DNA of 64,000 nt from Hyphomicrobiales bacterium (GTDB lineage: Bacteria > Pseudomonadota > Alphaproteobacteria > Rhizobiales > Devosiaceae). A program made the translations under genes and the position numbers. Positions 26,197 through 34,451 of this stretch are shown piece after piece. Each line of letters begins with the position of its first letter. The stretch's first letter is position 1. Location: the NCBI GenBank assembly GCA_900470445.1, contig UCAU01000045.1, positions 27,571 through 91,570 on the forward strand. The letters are read 5' to 3'. The notes under the pieces were generated by a model. That model searched no databases and was not told where the DNA came from. It saw only the letters and a list, made by a program, of their open reading frames with translations.

Positions 26197-27252
26197 CTAG
26201 CCCCGCGTGTACCAGGTCGCCCTTGCCTTGCCGTGCCTTTTGATCCGACCGGCCTCGACAAGCTCCCGCAGGCGCACCTTGAGGGTATTGCGGTTGGCCC
26301 CGAGCTCTCGCTCGATGGCAGCCGGGGTTAGTCGCTCATGGGCTTTGAATAGCGCCAGGATTTGCATGGAAAGCTCCGGCAGCGCATCGTCTGCGCTTTC
26401 CTGCTCGCGCTCGCGGTCAAGACGCTTCGCCAGACTGTCCTTTTGTTTCTTGAGGGCGCGCAGGAAAAATCCAAGCCATGGCTCCCAGTCGGGGGCTTCG
26501 CCTTTGAGCGTGGTCTGCGTCCGCCTTAAGGCTTTGTAATAGAGGTCCTTGTTTTCTTCGATTACGCGTTCCAGCGAGGCATAGGGCACATAGACGTAGC
26601 CCGCCCGAAGAAGAAGCAAGGTGGTGAGGACGCGTGAAAGCCTTCCGTTCCCGTCCTGGAATGGATGGATCGCCAGAAACTGGACGATGAAGACCGCGAC
26701 GATCAGCAGAGGATGCAGGCTTTCTTCATCAATCGCTTTACGGGTCCAGGCAACCAGCGCTTCCATATCGCGCGGCGTGTCGAATGGTGTTGCCGTCTCA
26801 AATACGACGCCAAGCTCTTTGCCGTCCGCATCGAAAGCCACGACGTCATTGCGCAGGGTCTTGTATCCCCCGCGATGCCGCTCATCTTTCACACTGTGAC
26901 GCAGCAGCGTCTGGTGAAGCTGGAAGATGTGGTTTTCGGTCAGGCGCAGATCGTCGAAGGCCTGAAAGACAAGGTCCATCGCCTCGGCGTAGCCCGCGAC
27001 CTCCTGCTCGTCCCGCGTATTGAACGATTGCATCTTGATGTTGGAGAGAAGCTCTTCGACCTGCGCGTCGGAAAGCTTCGCCCCTTCAATGCGTGTGGAT
27101 GAGCCCACGCTTTCGACCGTCGCGACTTTGCGCAGCGCGTCCAGCCGGTCGGGCGAGAGTGTTTTCAGGGCGTCCCACCTCCCCTTAAATTCATCGATTT
27201 CAGCGATGAGTTTAACGAGGTCCTGGGTTAGTATGATCTTGGGCTCCCTCAT
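26197..27252 (-). CDS. fic: Fic-family AMP transferase with N-terminal inhibitory helix and C-terminal HTH
   Basis: A 351-residue protein. The Fic motif H-P-F-Q-D-G-N-G-R is complete at residues 196-204, so the enzyme should transfer AMP from ATP to target hydroxyls. The inhibitory motif S/T-x-x-x-E-G is at Ser52-Glu56-Gly57 ('SSTRIEG'), which makes it a class II Fic that is self-inhibited. Residues about 290-350 form a winged helix ('ILALFKAHERLTPAAIERELG', 'NTLKVRLRELVEAGRIKRHG'), suggesting DNA binding. A triple 10-bp repeat lies 28 bases before the start codon. It is the one intact gene in a decayed island, beside the HsdR relic. The target is unknown. Confidence 0.92.
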   Translation of the reverse strand: MREPKIILTQDLVKLIAEIDEFKGRWDALKTLSPDRLDALRKVATVESVGSSTRIEGAKLSDAQVEELLSNIKMQSFNTRDEQEVAGYAEAMDLVFQAFDDLRLTENHIFQLHQTLLRHSVKDERHRGGYKTLRNDVVAFDADGKELGVVFETATPFDTPRDMEALVAWTRKAIDEESLHPLLIVAVFIVQFLAIHPFQDGNGRLSRVLTTLLLLRAGYVYVPYASLERVIEENKDLYYKALRRTQTTLKGEAPDWEPWLGFFLRALKKQKDSLAKRLDREREQESADDALPELSMQILALFKAHERLTPAAIERELGANRNTLKVRLRELVEAGRIKRHGKARATWYTRG

Positions 27253-27279
27253 GATCGGGTCGCCTGCATATCCAATTCC

Positions 27280-27309
27280 ATACCCGATTATACCCGATTA
27301 TACCCGATA
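27280..27309. repeat. three tandem 10-bp repeats upstream of fic
   Basis: ATACCCGATT occurs three times in direct succession (the last copy ends in A in place of T). The spacing is exactly 10 bases, about one helical turn, and the array lies just upstream of the fic start codon at 27252. It is a good candidate operator, possibly for the HTH of Fic itself; that link is inference. Confidence 0.7.
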
Positions 27310-27755
27310 ATGCATCAGCATTTTCAGGGTCGGTGAAGAGCAGAAATCTGCCAAGACAGACCTGAGAGGCATCCAACCGGCGGACGGTTGGCCGTGGGTT
27401 GGAAGGGGGAGCGGCCTCCCCTTGCCCTGTGGTCCGGCGGCTGCACGCCTGTCAGGGGGGGTTCTTAGGGAGGGGCTGGAACGCCCCGCCTTAAGCGCGA
27501 TGAAACGGCGGACGTTTCTCCATGGCCCGGTGCGGGTGGAGAGGTAAATCTCCAGGACCCGCGAGTGGTGAACCGGCGATACGGTTCGATGGTGTGGATG
27601 GGGCTCAATGCCCGATCCACACCAAGGCCTGGGGGATGCAACGGGGGGCGCGCAGCGGTCCCCTTGCCAAGATTGCGGTACTACACCGCACATCGCGAGG
27701 AATACCGGATTTGGAAATCCAGAAACTGACGTTTCACCTGCCACTCTGCAACAGA
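27310..27755. other. hairpin-dense gene-free region, possible structured RNA
   Basis: No credible protein is encoded, yet about ten strong hairpins follow one another. The best are CCAACCG/CGGTTGG at 27373-27391 (loop GCGGA), GGGGC/GCCCC at 27472-27487, GAAACG/CGTTTC at 27502-27518 (loop again GCGGA), GCGGGT-GGAGA/TCTCC-ACCCGC at 27532-27562, AACCG/CGGTT at 27571-27586, a 9+4-bp stem at 27591-27623 (loop TCAAT), GCGGT/ACCGC at 27675-27689 and GGATTT/AAATCC at 27707-27720. It does not match RNase P, tmRNA, 6S or SRP RNA by eye. Strand and identity are unknown; a structured RNA or a transfer-origin-like site are both possible. Confidence 0.45.
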
Positions 27756-27777
27756 AAGGGCCCCAATCGGGACCCTT
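27756..27777 (-). terminator. probable terminator of csbD
   Basis: AAGGG-C-CCC, loop AATC, GGG-A-CCCTT forms a GC-rich hairpin with one mismatch a few bases beyond the csbD stop codon on the minus strand. The following T-run is short, so it may be a weak or bidirectional terminator. Confidence 0.5.
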
Positions 27778-27781
27778 CGCA

Positions 27782-27985
27782 TTACCAGGTCTGTCGATCA
27801 TACCAATCGTCGACGTCCTTTTTCACTTCATCCTTGGCCTTGCCGTAGCGTTCCTGGATCTTGCCCTCGAGCTGCTCGCGGTTGCCGTTGATCTCGGTGA
27901 TGTCGTCGTCGGTGAGCTTGCCCCACTGCTCCTTCACCTTGCCGGTCATCTGCTTCCAGCTGCCTTCAACGCGGTTCCAGTCCAT
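27782..27985 (-). CDS. CsbD-family stress protein
   Basis: A 67-residue hydrophilic protein beginning MDWNRVEGSWKQMTGKVKEQ, with the family features W-x-x-x-x-G-x-x-K-Q-x-x-G-K-V-K-x-x-W-G-K-L-T-D-D-D and 'QLEGKIQERYGKAKDEVKKD'. ATG 27985 is chosen because AAGGAG stands seven bases before it; the longer frame has no support. CsbD-like proteins are small, abundant and induced by general stress; their molecular role is unknown. Confidence 0.9.
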   Translation of the reverse strand: MDWNRVEGSWKQMTGKVKEQWGKLTDDDITEINGNREQLEGKIQERYGKAKDEVKKDVDDWYDRQTW

Positions 27986-28087
27986 GACGATCTCCTTTTT
28001 CGGTCTTATGGGACAACGGTTCCGGCCCGAGGACGTTCCAGCTCGGTTCATGTTGAACGCGCAGGCGGGAGAGCCTACTTGAGAGCC

Positions 28088-28726
28088 ATGCCATCAAAAC
28101 GCAAAGTCGAAGCGCCTCATGCCCTGGTCCAGGAATGGACGCTGCCGGCCGGGGCGACGTTGGGATCCTCGGTCAGGGCCAAGGGCATTCTGCTCGAAAT
28201 GCGCGCTCGTCTCCCTTCCGCAGTCAAGAAATCGCTCAATGTCACCGGCGTGGTACTGACTCTCCAGATGCCTGAGGGCTTAGAGGGCGAATTCAAGACC
28301 GCATCCTCCATCGTTTCGAAGGCGCTGGAAGGGATCGAGAGCCTGCCGGTGATCCCGCGCGAGATCCAGGACATCCTGTCGATATCGACCACCGAGCGGC
28401 ATCGCTGGCTCAAGGACGGTCGCCTTCCGAGCGCTGGCACACGCACGGTCAAACTCCGGGGCCGCGCCAAGAAGATAACCTTTCACGTCTTCGATCCTCG
28501 TCGTGTGGAAGAGGTGCTGAACGAGGACATGGTCTCGGCATGGCGCGAAGACGATGCGATCGCTAAAGCCGAAAAGCGACGGCAGGCTGCCTGGAACAGA
28601 AAACTGGTTCGCGAGGAGAAGTCAGCGACCAAGGGCAAGCCGGTTGCCGATGGCAGTGCCGAAGACTCCGCGCGTCACCAGCTCAAAGGGTGGGCAGAGT
28701 TCGAACGCAGCGGACTGCTTCGCTAA
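28088..28726 (+). CDS. conserved hypothetical protein of unknown function
   Basis: A 212-residue soluble protein starting MPSKRKVEAPHALVQEWTL. The frame is open far upstream through the hairpin region, but the ATG at 28088 is the first with a protein-like sequence after it. The middle ('REIQDILSISTTERHRWLKDG', 'AGTRTVKLRGRAKKITFHVFD') has the look of a helix-turn-helix followed by a basic strand, so DNA binding is possible. The C-terminal third is charged and probably helical. I do not recognise a named family. The frame continues open for another 107 codons behind its TAA. Confidence 0.6.
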   Translation: MPSKRKVEAPHALVQEWTLPAGATLGSSVRAKGILLEMRARLPSAVKKSLNVTGVVLTLQMPEGLEGEFKTASSIVSKALEGIESLPVIPREIQDILSISTTERHRWLKDGRLPSAGTRTVKLRGRAKKITFHVFDPRRVEEVLNEDMVSAWREDDAIAKAEKRRQAAWNRKLVREEKSATKGKPVADGSAEDSARHQLKGWAEFERSGLLR

Positions 28727-29047
28727 TCTCCGCTGGGCATCGAAGCATCGATCGATTGCTGTCTCTCCGTCGCTGCCTCGATTCCATGCGCTCTCGCCCA
28801 TCTCTCCCTCATATTTCGGAAAAACGCGCTCCCTGAGCGCCTGGACGCTTTCCGTCTCTGCACGACGTTGGGATTGCCGCCCGACGCGGTCCGCGATCTG
28901 TGCAGGGTCGGCATGGTGGAAGACTTCGCTGGTCCCAGCAGATCGACTGCCGTCGATCTTATGGGCAGAGGCACCTTCTATTCGAAGACCTCTGCCGACC
29001 GCTTTGTGGACGTGGTGGCCAACCACAGGTTGTTCGCTAAGCAGTAA
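28727..29047 (+). pseudogene. open in-frame relic behind the hypothetical gene
   Basis: Right after the TAA at 28724-28726 the same frame stays open for 106 codons to a TAA at 29045-29047, without a good start codon. The second half looks like protein: 'NALPERLDAFRLCTTLGLPP', 'DAVRDLCRVGMVEDFAGPS' and 'SKTSADRFVDVVANHRLF', resembling a MerR/TniQ-like DNA-binding segment. It may be the tail of the preceding protein after a nonsense mutation, or the remains of a separate gene. No function is proposed. Confidence 0.35.
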
Positions 29048-29231
29048 TTTGAAGGTCCTTGAGGTGGCTTCTGGCGCTTCGAGCGGCCACTGGGCAATCG
29101 AGCGGCGAACCGCGATGCCAGTTGCATCTACTGCAAGAACTAAATTGCAGAAGTGCGTGAGTGTAAAGGCTTACGCTTCCTCCACCGAATTTTGTAGTGG
29201 GACAAGGTGCATGGTGCTTGTAGCAGTCCGG

Positions 29232-30107
29232 CTAACTCAGGCCAATTAGCCGCTTGGCGCCTTTAATCATCCGATAGCGCCAGAAGCGGTAAAACAGCTC
29301 ATTGGTCATCGTGTGGCGATAGGTTCTGGCATAGGCGACATTCGGCTTGAGTGACCAAGGCTTTTCTACGCCAGAATAGTGCACGATCAGGGGATTGAAC
29401 GCCTCGTGCGCCGGTTCGGGGTTCTGCAGGTTCCAACGCGCCTCCAGTTCCAGAATATCATCGGCGAAGACGATGTTGAGGATGTCCTGATCGTAATATA
29501 CGCGCTCGATTTGAGCCGGCGTCAGCAGCTCCGTCAGCCTGCTGACGATGTCGACTTTCCTATATCGTTCGAGATCGATGAGCAGGACGCCGGCGTTGAA
29601 ATAGGGCTTAGTCATACTGAGCCCTTTGTTGGCGCGAAGATCATGGCCGCCGGCCTGTTTGAAGCGTTCCGGCTGCTGAACGGCGGCAATCGTCTTTCCT
29701 GCCATATCCATTTCGGCGAGCTGCTCGATCGGCGTGCGAACCGCGACATCGCAGTCGAGGTAGATCACGCGCTTGGCCGAGGCAGGCACGACATGTTGAA
29801 TGAAGAGCCGTGCATAGACGATGTTGTGGAGGCGGCGCACCTTCACCTTCGGCAGCACTGCAATTCGCTCGCCCAAAAGGTCAGAATTTTCCAGCGGATG
29901 ATAGACGAGTTGTGCCCCATATTCCTCGGTTATGGCATCCAGGTCTTTCCTGTGCTCGGCCGTTAGCCCGAGATTGAGTAGGTGGAAGACAAGGTCGGCC
30001 TTGCGATCGGTTGCAACACAGACGCTTCGCATCGTTGCATAGGCCGGCGCCCAAAAGGCATCGTCGAAGGTCAAGGCCACATGGATGGCTTTGTCGGTAA
30101 TGCTCAT
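29232..30107 (-). CDS. family 8 glycosyltransferase
   Basis: A 291-residue GT-A enzyme of the LgtC/GT8 type. Key elements are 'VALTFDDAFWAPAYATMRSV' at the start, the metal-binding D-x-D in 'VIYLDCDVAVR' (about residues 118-128), 'YFNAGVLLIDLERYR', 'DQDILNIVFAD' and 'IVHYSGVEKPW'. GT8 enzymes are retaining transferases that use UDP-glucose or UDP-galactose in LPS and capsule synthesis. The gene marks the left edge of the surface polysaccharide locus and is next to rfbA on the same strand. Confidence 0.88.
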   Translation of the reverse strand: MSITDKAIHVALTFDDAFWAPAYATMRSVCVATDRKADLVFHLLNLGLTAEHRKDLDAITEEYGAQLVYHPLENSDLLGERIAVLPKVKVRRLHNIVYARLFIQHVVPASAKRVIYLDCDVAVRTPIEQLAEMDMAGKTIAAVQQPERFKQAGGHDLRANKGLSMTKPYFNAGVLLIDLERYRKVDIVSRLTELLTPAQIERVYYDQDILNIVFADDILELEARWNLQNPEPAHEAFNPLIVHYSGVEKPWSLKPNVAYARTYRHTMTNELFYRFWRYRMIKGAKRLIGLS

Positions 30108-30197
30108 TATTCCCCCAAAAACAACGCCGCGAGACTCTCCTAATGAGCGGGCATACGCGGCGTAGCGGAGTGGCCTGACGGTACGGCAACTCTATTT

Positions 30198-31103
30198 TTA
30201 GAACCGCCTTGGGCCTTGTTGGGATTTTCCGGCATGACGCTTCATCTCGGTGGAGATGGATTGCAGATAGGTCCGATACTCGCAGTTCGGCATCCCCGTT
30301 GTCAGGGCTTCAAACTGTTCTAGGGTAAGAAAGCCCCGCGTCAGCGCCGCTTCTTCCGGGCAGCCCAGCTTTACTCCCTGCCGGCGTTCGATTGTCTCAA
30401 TATAAGCGGATGCCTCCTGTAGCGACTCGCTGGTACCAGCGTCTAGCCATACAAATCCTCTGCTGAGGCGGCGCACAAATAGTTCCCCGTGCTCCAGGTA
30501 CGTCCTGTTGATGTCAGTAATCTCGAGTTCGCCACGTGCTGACGGTACGAGCCCCTTTGCGATCTCCACTACCCGGCTATCGTACAGGTAGATGCCCGGC
30601 ACCGCGTAGCTGGACTTCGGCTGCACTGGTTTTTCTTCGATCGACAGAGCCCTGCCAGTGTCATCAAATTCCACAACCCCGTAGTCTTGGGGGCGCTTAA
30701 CTTGATAGGCGAAGACGAACGCGCCCGTGGAAAATTCCGCCATCGCGCGCGGGAAGGCGTCGCCGCCAAAAAATAGGTTGTCGCCCAGCATCAGCGCGAC
30801 ACTTTGACCATCAACGAAGTCTTCGGCAATTATGAAGGCTTCGGCGATGCCTTTCGGCTTGGTTTGCTCGCGATATTCGATCTTGACACCCCACTGGCTG
30901 CCATTACCAAGAAGGCTCTTAAACCGCGGCTGATCATGCGGAGTGGTTATGATGCAGAAGTCGCGAATTCCAGCGGCAATTAGAACTGTCAGTGGGTAGT
31001 AGATCATAGGCTTGTCGTAGACTGCCTGCAGTTGCTTGCTCACGACCTGCGTCAGTGGGTACAGTCGCGATCCGTTTCCGCCTGCCAGAACAATGGCTTT
31101 CAC
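30198..31103 (-). CDS. rfbA: glucose-1-phosphate thymidylyltransferase
   Basis: A 301-residue nucleotidyltransferase with the signature 'GGNGSRLYPLTQVVSKQLQ' (given to the catalytic Lys region), 'DKPMIYYPL', 'ALMLGDNLFFG' (metal site), 'GVVEFDDTGRALSIEEKP' and 'FVWLDAGT'. It makes dTDP-glucose from dTTP and glucose-1-P, the first step towards dTDP-4-keto-6-deoxyglucose (RfbB, 35919) and then dTDP-4-amino-4,6-dideoxygalactose (RffA, 36985). No rfbC or rfbD is present, so L-rhamnose is not the product here. Confidence 0.95.
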   Translation of the reverse strand: MKAIVLAGGNGSRLYPLTQVVSKQLQAVYDKPMIYYPLTVLIAAGIRDFCIITTPHDQPRFKSLLGNGSQWGVKIEYREQTKPKGIAEAFIIAEDFVDGQSVALMLGDNLFFGGDAFPRAMAEFSTGAFVFAYQVKRPQDYGVVEFDDTGRALSIEEKPVQPKSSYAVPGIYLYDSRVVEIAKGLVPSARGELEITDINRTYLEHGELFVRRLSRGFVWLDAGTSESLQEASAYIETIERRQGVKLGCPEEAALTRGFLTLEQFEALTTGMPNCEYRTYLQSISTEMKRHAGKSQQGPRRF

Positions 31104-31216
31104 TTGTAAATCCTCGTTTAGGGGAATGCTCGTCGTTTTGGCTGAAATCGCTTCCGAAGGGAATGGATTTCTGCCATGCAGGTCGAGCTGCCAGGGGTCT
31201 CGGTATCGGAGGTTTT

Positions 31217-31942
31217 ATGAGCTTTGACCGCCGTGTTGCCATTCTTCAGTCGGCCTATATCCCATGGAAAGGGTATTTTGACATCATCGGGTCGGTGGAC
31301 GCGTTCGTCATCTACGACGACGTGCAGTATAGCAAGAACCACTGGCACAATCGCAATCAGATCAAGACCCAATCCGGCCCGAAATGGCTCACCATTCCCG
31401 TCTCGATGGAGCAGGGGAGTTTTCAGCCGATCGACAGGGTGAAGGTGGCGCAGCCTTTCGCCGCAAAGCACTGGCGCAGTATCGAGCAAAGTTATGCACG
31501 CGCGCCGTTTTTCAGCCTGTATCGCGAATGGCTGGCGGAGCTTTATGCCCAGGCAGCGTCGCTGGATTCCCTGAGCGCGGTCAATCTGCTATTTCTCAAG
31601 GCGATCTGTGAACAGCTTGGGATCAAGACGCAATTCTTGGCATCCAACGAGATGAATATCGGCGGTGGACAGACGGAACGACTGGTGAATATCTGCCGCG
31701 AGCTTGGCGCTTGCACCTATCTGTCCGGGCCGTCTGCAAAAAGCTATCTGGATATCGGGCAATTCACTACGGCAGGGATTGCCGTGGAGTGGATGGACTA
31801 TGCTAACTATCCAGAGTACGGGCAATTGCACGGCCCGTTCAGTCACGCGGTGTCAGTTCTCGATCTAACTCTCAATACCGGCCCGGAGGCTCGCAAGTAT
31901 ATGAAATCGCCGACCCGGTCGCCGCAGGGTTCGACCCTGTGA
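31217..31942 (+). CDS. WbqC-family protein
   Basis: A 241-residue protein; ATG 31217 follows GGAGG at 31208-31212. Family features are 'VAILQSAYIPWKGYFDIIG' near the N-terminus, 'FVIYDDVQYSKNHWHNRNQIK', 'YLSGPSAKSYLD' and 'YGQLHGPFSHAVSVLDLTLN'. WbqC-like proteins are common in O-antigen clusters beside sugar aminotransferase genes; they are thought to help make a modified amino sugar, but no reaction is proven. The gene opens a tight five-gene plus-strand run with start-stop overlaps. Confidence 0.85.
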   Translation: MSFDRRVAILQSAYIPWKGYFDIIGSVDAFVIYDDVQYSKNHWHNRNQIKTQSGPKWLTIPVSMEQGSFQPIDRVKVAQPFAAKHWRSIEQSYARAPFFSLYREWLAELYAQAASLDSLSAVNLLFLKAICEQLGIKTQFLASNEMNIGGGQTERLVNICRELGACTYLSGPSAKSYLDIGQFTTAGIAVEWMDYANYPEYGQLHGPFSHAVSVLDLTLNTGPEARKYMKSPTRSPQGSTL

Positions 31943-32793
31943 CTCTAGATGAGTTCGACAACTGGTGCCTTGCAGCATCTGGTCTGCAACGCGACGCTGA
32001 GGGAAACTGGGCGGCGGCTCATAGCGGAGAAGTATCCTTCCCAGAGGAAGCCCATGCCGATTTGGCGGTGATCGAAGATAGTTCATACTGGTTCGCGCAT
32101 CGCAACGCTGTCATAGCCTCGATTGTTGGGCAATTCCCACCCGGCGGCACCATCTTTGACGTTGGCGGCGGCAATGGTTTTGTGAGTAGAGGCCTTAGCC
32201 GAGCCGGTCAGGACTGCGTCGTGATCGAGCCCGGCATTGCCGGCGTGAGGGTGGCGCGGCAGCGCGGCCTGAAAGCAATACACTCCAGTTTTGAAGCTCT
32301 TCTGGCCCCCCCTGAATCCATTCCCGCAATAGGGCTCTTCGATGTTCTTGAGCATATCGAGGACGCTGGCGCGGCGCTGTCGGCGCTAAACCGCTCGCTA
32401 TGTCCCGGCGGCATGATCTATGTTGCGGTACCTGCCTTCAGTTTTCTTTGGTCGGTCCAAGATAGCTATGGCGGTCATTTTCGGCGATATACGCTGGGGA
32501 GGTTGGCCAGGAACCTGCGACAGTCAGGGTTCGATCCTCTTTTCGGAACATATTTCTTCTCGTCACTCGTTGCGCCAGTGTTTCTACTGCGCACACTGCC
32601 GAGTGCTCTAGGCTTCCGACGTGGCGAGAATGCTGCCAGCAATGGGGCCAACGAACATCGCCTGCCGGCGGGGGCAATCGGCCGCGCCCTTCAAGGTAGT
32701 TTTGAGTGGGAAGCTCGACGAATTTCTGCTGGTCGCACTGTGCCAGTCGGAGCCAGCTGTGTTATTGCGGCGCGCAAAATCTCGGGAATATGA
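31939..32793 (+). CDS. class I SAM-dependent methyltransferase
   Basis: A 284-residue protein starting at a GTG that overlaps the preceding stop. The SAM-binding core is visible as 'TIFDVGGGNGFVSRGLSRAG' (motif I), 'CVVIEPGIAGVRVARQRGL', 'IGLFDVLEHIEDAGAALSAL' and 'GMIYVAVPAFSFLWSVQD', the last typical of Methyltransf_11/23 enzymes from polysaccharide clusters. It may methylate a sugar of the glycan or a lipid-linked precursor. Its place between the WbqC-like and GT2 genes, with overlaps on both sides, argues for one pathway. Confidence 0.85.
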   Translation: MTLDEFDNWCLAASGLQRDAEGNWAAAHSGEVSFPEEAHADLAVIEDSSYWFAHRNAVIASIVGQFPPGGTIFDVGGGNGFVSRGLSRAGQDCVVIEPGIAGVRVARQRGLKAIHSSFEALLAPPESIPAIGLFDVLEHIEDAGAALSALNRSLCPGGMIYVAVPAFSFLWSVQDSYGGHFRRYTLGRLARNLRQSGFDPLFGTYFFSSLVAPVFLLRTLPSALGFRRGENAASNGANEHRLPAGAIGRALQGSFEWEARRISAGRTVPVGASCVIAARKISGI

Positions 32794-33785
32794 TATTGGC
32801 AACCCCCCCCGTCCTCTCGATCGTCGCGACGCTGTATCGTTCTGCAGCGTATGTGGAGGAGTTCTGTCGCCGGGCCGCCGATACTGCCCGTGAGCTAGTC
32901 GGTGACGAGTTTGAAATCATCTTGGTAAACGACGGGTCGCCTGACGACAGCCTCGATATCGCTATCAATCTCATAAGACATTCCCCTGAAATCGTCCTTG
33001 TGGACCTCTCGCGCAATTTTGGGCACCACAAGGCGATGATGACAGGCTTGCAGCACGCGCGAGGGAATAAGATATTTCTTATCGACAGCGACCTTGAGGA
33101 GGAGCCGGAATGGCTCATTCCGTTTGCCGCCCAGATGGGCAAGCAGGGTTGCGATGTCGTTTACGGCGTGCAGAACACCCGAAAGGGTGGTCCCTTCGAG
33201 CGTTGGACCGGGCACTGGTTCTATTCGATTTTCAACGCTCTAAGTGGTCTCGACTTGCCTCGTAACATCGTGGTGGCGCGGTTGATGAGCCGCCGTTATG
33301 TCGACGCGCTGCTGCGCCATACCGAGCGCGAGGTGTTCATGGCCGGTTTATGGCAACTGACGGGCTTTGACCAGCGTTCTCATACAGTCGTCAAACATAA
33401 TACCAGCGAAACCACGTATTCGCTGCGGCGCCGCGTAGCGATGCTGGTCAATTCGATCACCTCTTTCTCTAACCGACCGCTGCATGCGATCTTCTATGTT
33501 GGCGCAATTATCTCTTTGGTCGATCTGATCTACATTTTGGTCATCTTCTGCAACTGGTTGGTATGGGATAACCAGGTTGAAGGTTGGACATCGCTCATTG
33601 CATCGGTTTGGCTTCTAGGGGGGCTAATCATCTCCTTCATTGGGGTGATCGGGATATATTTGGCCACGATGTTTTCGGAAATTAAATCGCGTCCCTACAC
33701 TATTGTCAGGGCGATCCATGGTTTGGATTCAAAAATCTATGACGCGACAGATAGTAGCAACGACCTGGATACGAATTCGCCATGA
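32790..33785 (+). CDS. GtrB/ArnC-like polyprenyl-phosphate glycosyltransferase (GT2)
   Basis: A 331-residue protein. ATG 32790 overlaps the preceding stop (ATGA). Residues 1-230 form a GT2 catalytic domain: 'LSIVATLYRSAAYVEEF', 'IILVNDGSPDDSLDIA', 'VDLSRNFGHHKAMMTGL' and 'KIFLIDSDLEEEPEW' (D-x-D). Two membrane helices follow (about 258-285 and 297-325), as in GtrB, ArnC and DPM1-like enzymes that load a sugar on undecaprenyl phosphate at the inner membrane. An ArnE-like transporter (35369) and a GT-C-like protein (40515) lie nearby and could complete the route. Confidence 0.88.
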   Translation: MILATPPVLSIVATLYRSAAYVEEFCRRAADTARELVGDEFEIILVNDGSPDDSLDIAINLIRHSPEIVLVDLSRNFGHHKAMMTGLQHARGNKIFLIDSDLEEEPEWLIPFAAQMGKQGCDVVYGVQNTRKGGPFERWTGHWFYSIFNALSGLDLPRNIVVARLMSRRYVDALLRHTEREVFMAGLWQLTGFDQRSHTVVKHNTSETTYSLRRRVAMLVNSITSFSNRPLHAIFYVGAIISLVDLIYILVIFCNWLVWDNQVEGWTSLIASVWLLGGLIISFIGVIGIYLATMFSEIKSRPYTIVRAIHGLDSKIYDATDSSNDLDTNSP

Positions 33786-34447
33786 GCAATCCAATTGTTA
33801 TATTTGGTGTCGGCGAGATGGCGCAGCTGGCCCATTATTATTTCGAGCGGGATAGTGATCGCAGCGTCGCCGCTTTTGTATTGGACAAGCAGTATATCGA
33901 GGAAGCTACCTTCTGTGGTCTGCCCGTTGTGCCTTTCGAAGATGTCCGACGCCACTACGCCCCTGCGGACTATGACCTGTTCGTCGCCTTGGGCTATTCG
34001 AAGGTGAATTCTCTGCGCCAGGAGAAATATCTGGCGGCGAAGGCGCAAGGCTACGCCTTGGCGAGTTATATCAGTAGCCGGGCTTCAATCCTCAATGACG
34101 GCGCCATTGGCGAGAACGCCTTCATCCTTGAGGACAATACCATTCAACCCTTTGTTACCATTGGGAATAATGTTGTGATGTGGAGCGGTAATCATATCGG
34201 CCACCACTCCACCATCCGCGACCACTGCTTTCTCGCCTCCCACGTTGTGGTGTCGGGCGGTGTCGAATTGGGTGAAAACTGTTTTGTCGGCGTCAACGCG
34301 ACCTTCAGGGATCGCATTACTGTAGGTCCCCGTTGCGTTATAGGGGCGGGGGCCCTGTTGCTCTCTGACGCTGAGGCAGACGGCGTCTATGTCGGGACCG
34401 CCACAGAGCGCTCAAGAGTTCCCAGCAATCGGTTGAAGCGGATTTAG
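33782..34447 (+). CDS. NeuD/PglD-like sugar O- or N-acyltransferase
   Basis: A 221-residue protein overlapping the GT2 gene by four bases. Residues 1-75 form the PglD-type N-terminal nucleotide-sugar domain ('IVIFGVGEMAQLAHYYFE'). Residues about 90-205 are a left-handed beta-helix of hexapeptide repeats ('GAIGENAFILEDNTIQPF', 'VTIGNNVVMWSGNHIGHHS', 'VELGENCFVGVNATFRDR'), with the His pair of 'HIGHHSTI' as likely catalytic base. It probably acetylates an amino sugar; the dTDP-4-amino sugar made by RffA is the most likely substrate in this cluster. Confidence 0.85.
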   Translation: MSNPIVIFGVGEMAQLAHYYFERDSDRSVAAFVLDKQYIEEATFCGLPVVPFEDVRRHYAPADYDLFVALGYSKVNSLRQEKYLAAKAQGYALASYISSRASILNDGAIGENAFILEDNTIQPFVTIGNNVVMWSGNHIGHHSTIRDHCFLASHVVVSGGVELGENCFVGVNATFRDRITVGPRCVIGAGALLLSDAEADGVYVGTATERSRVPSNRLKRI

Positions 34448-34451
34448 TCAG

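Noticed and set aside
27310..27755. RNase P RNA or tmRNA in the hairpin-rich stretch
   Set aside because: The universal GAGGAAAGTCC element of RNase P and the tRNA-like ends of tmRNA are absent on both strands.
27298..27801. 167-codon minus-strand frame through the hairpin region
   Set aside because: Its composition follows the hairpins and GC runs, and no family features are visible.
27608..28087. 160-codon N-terminal extension of the hypothetical protein at 28088
   Set aside because: It runs through the hairpin region and opposite csbD; the sequence is not protein-like until the ATG at 28088.
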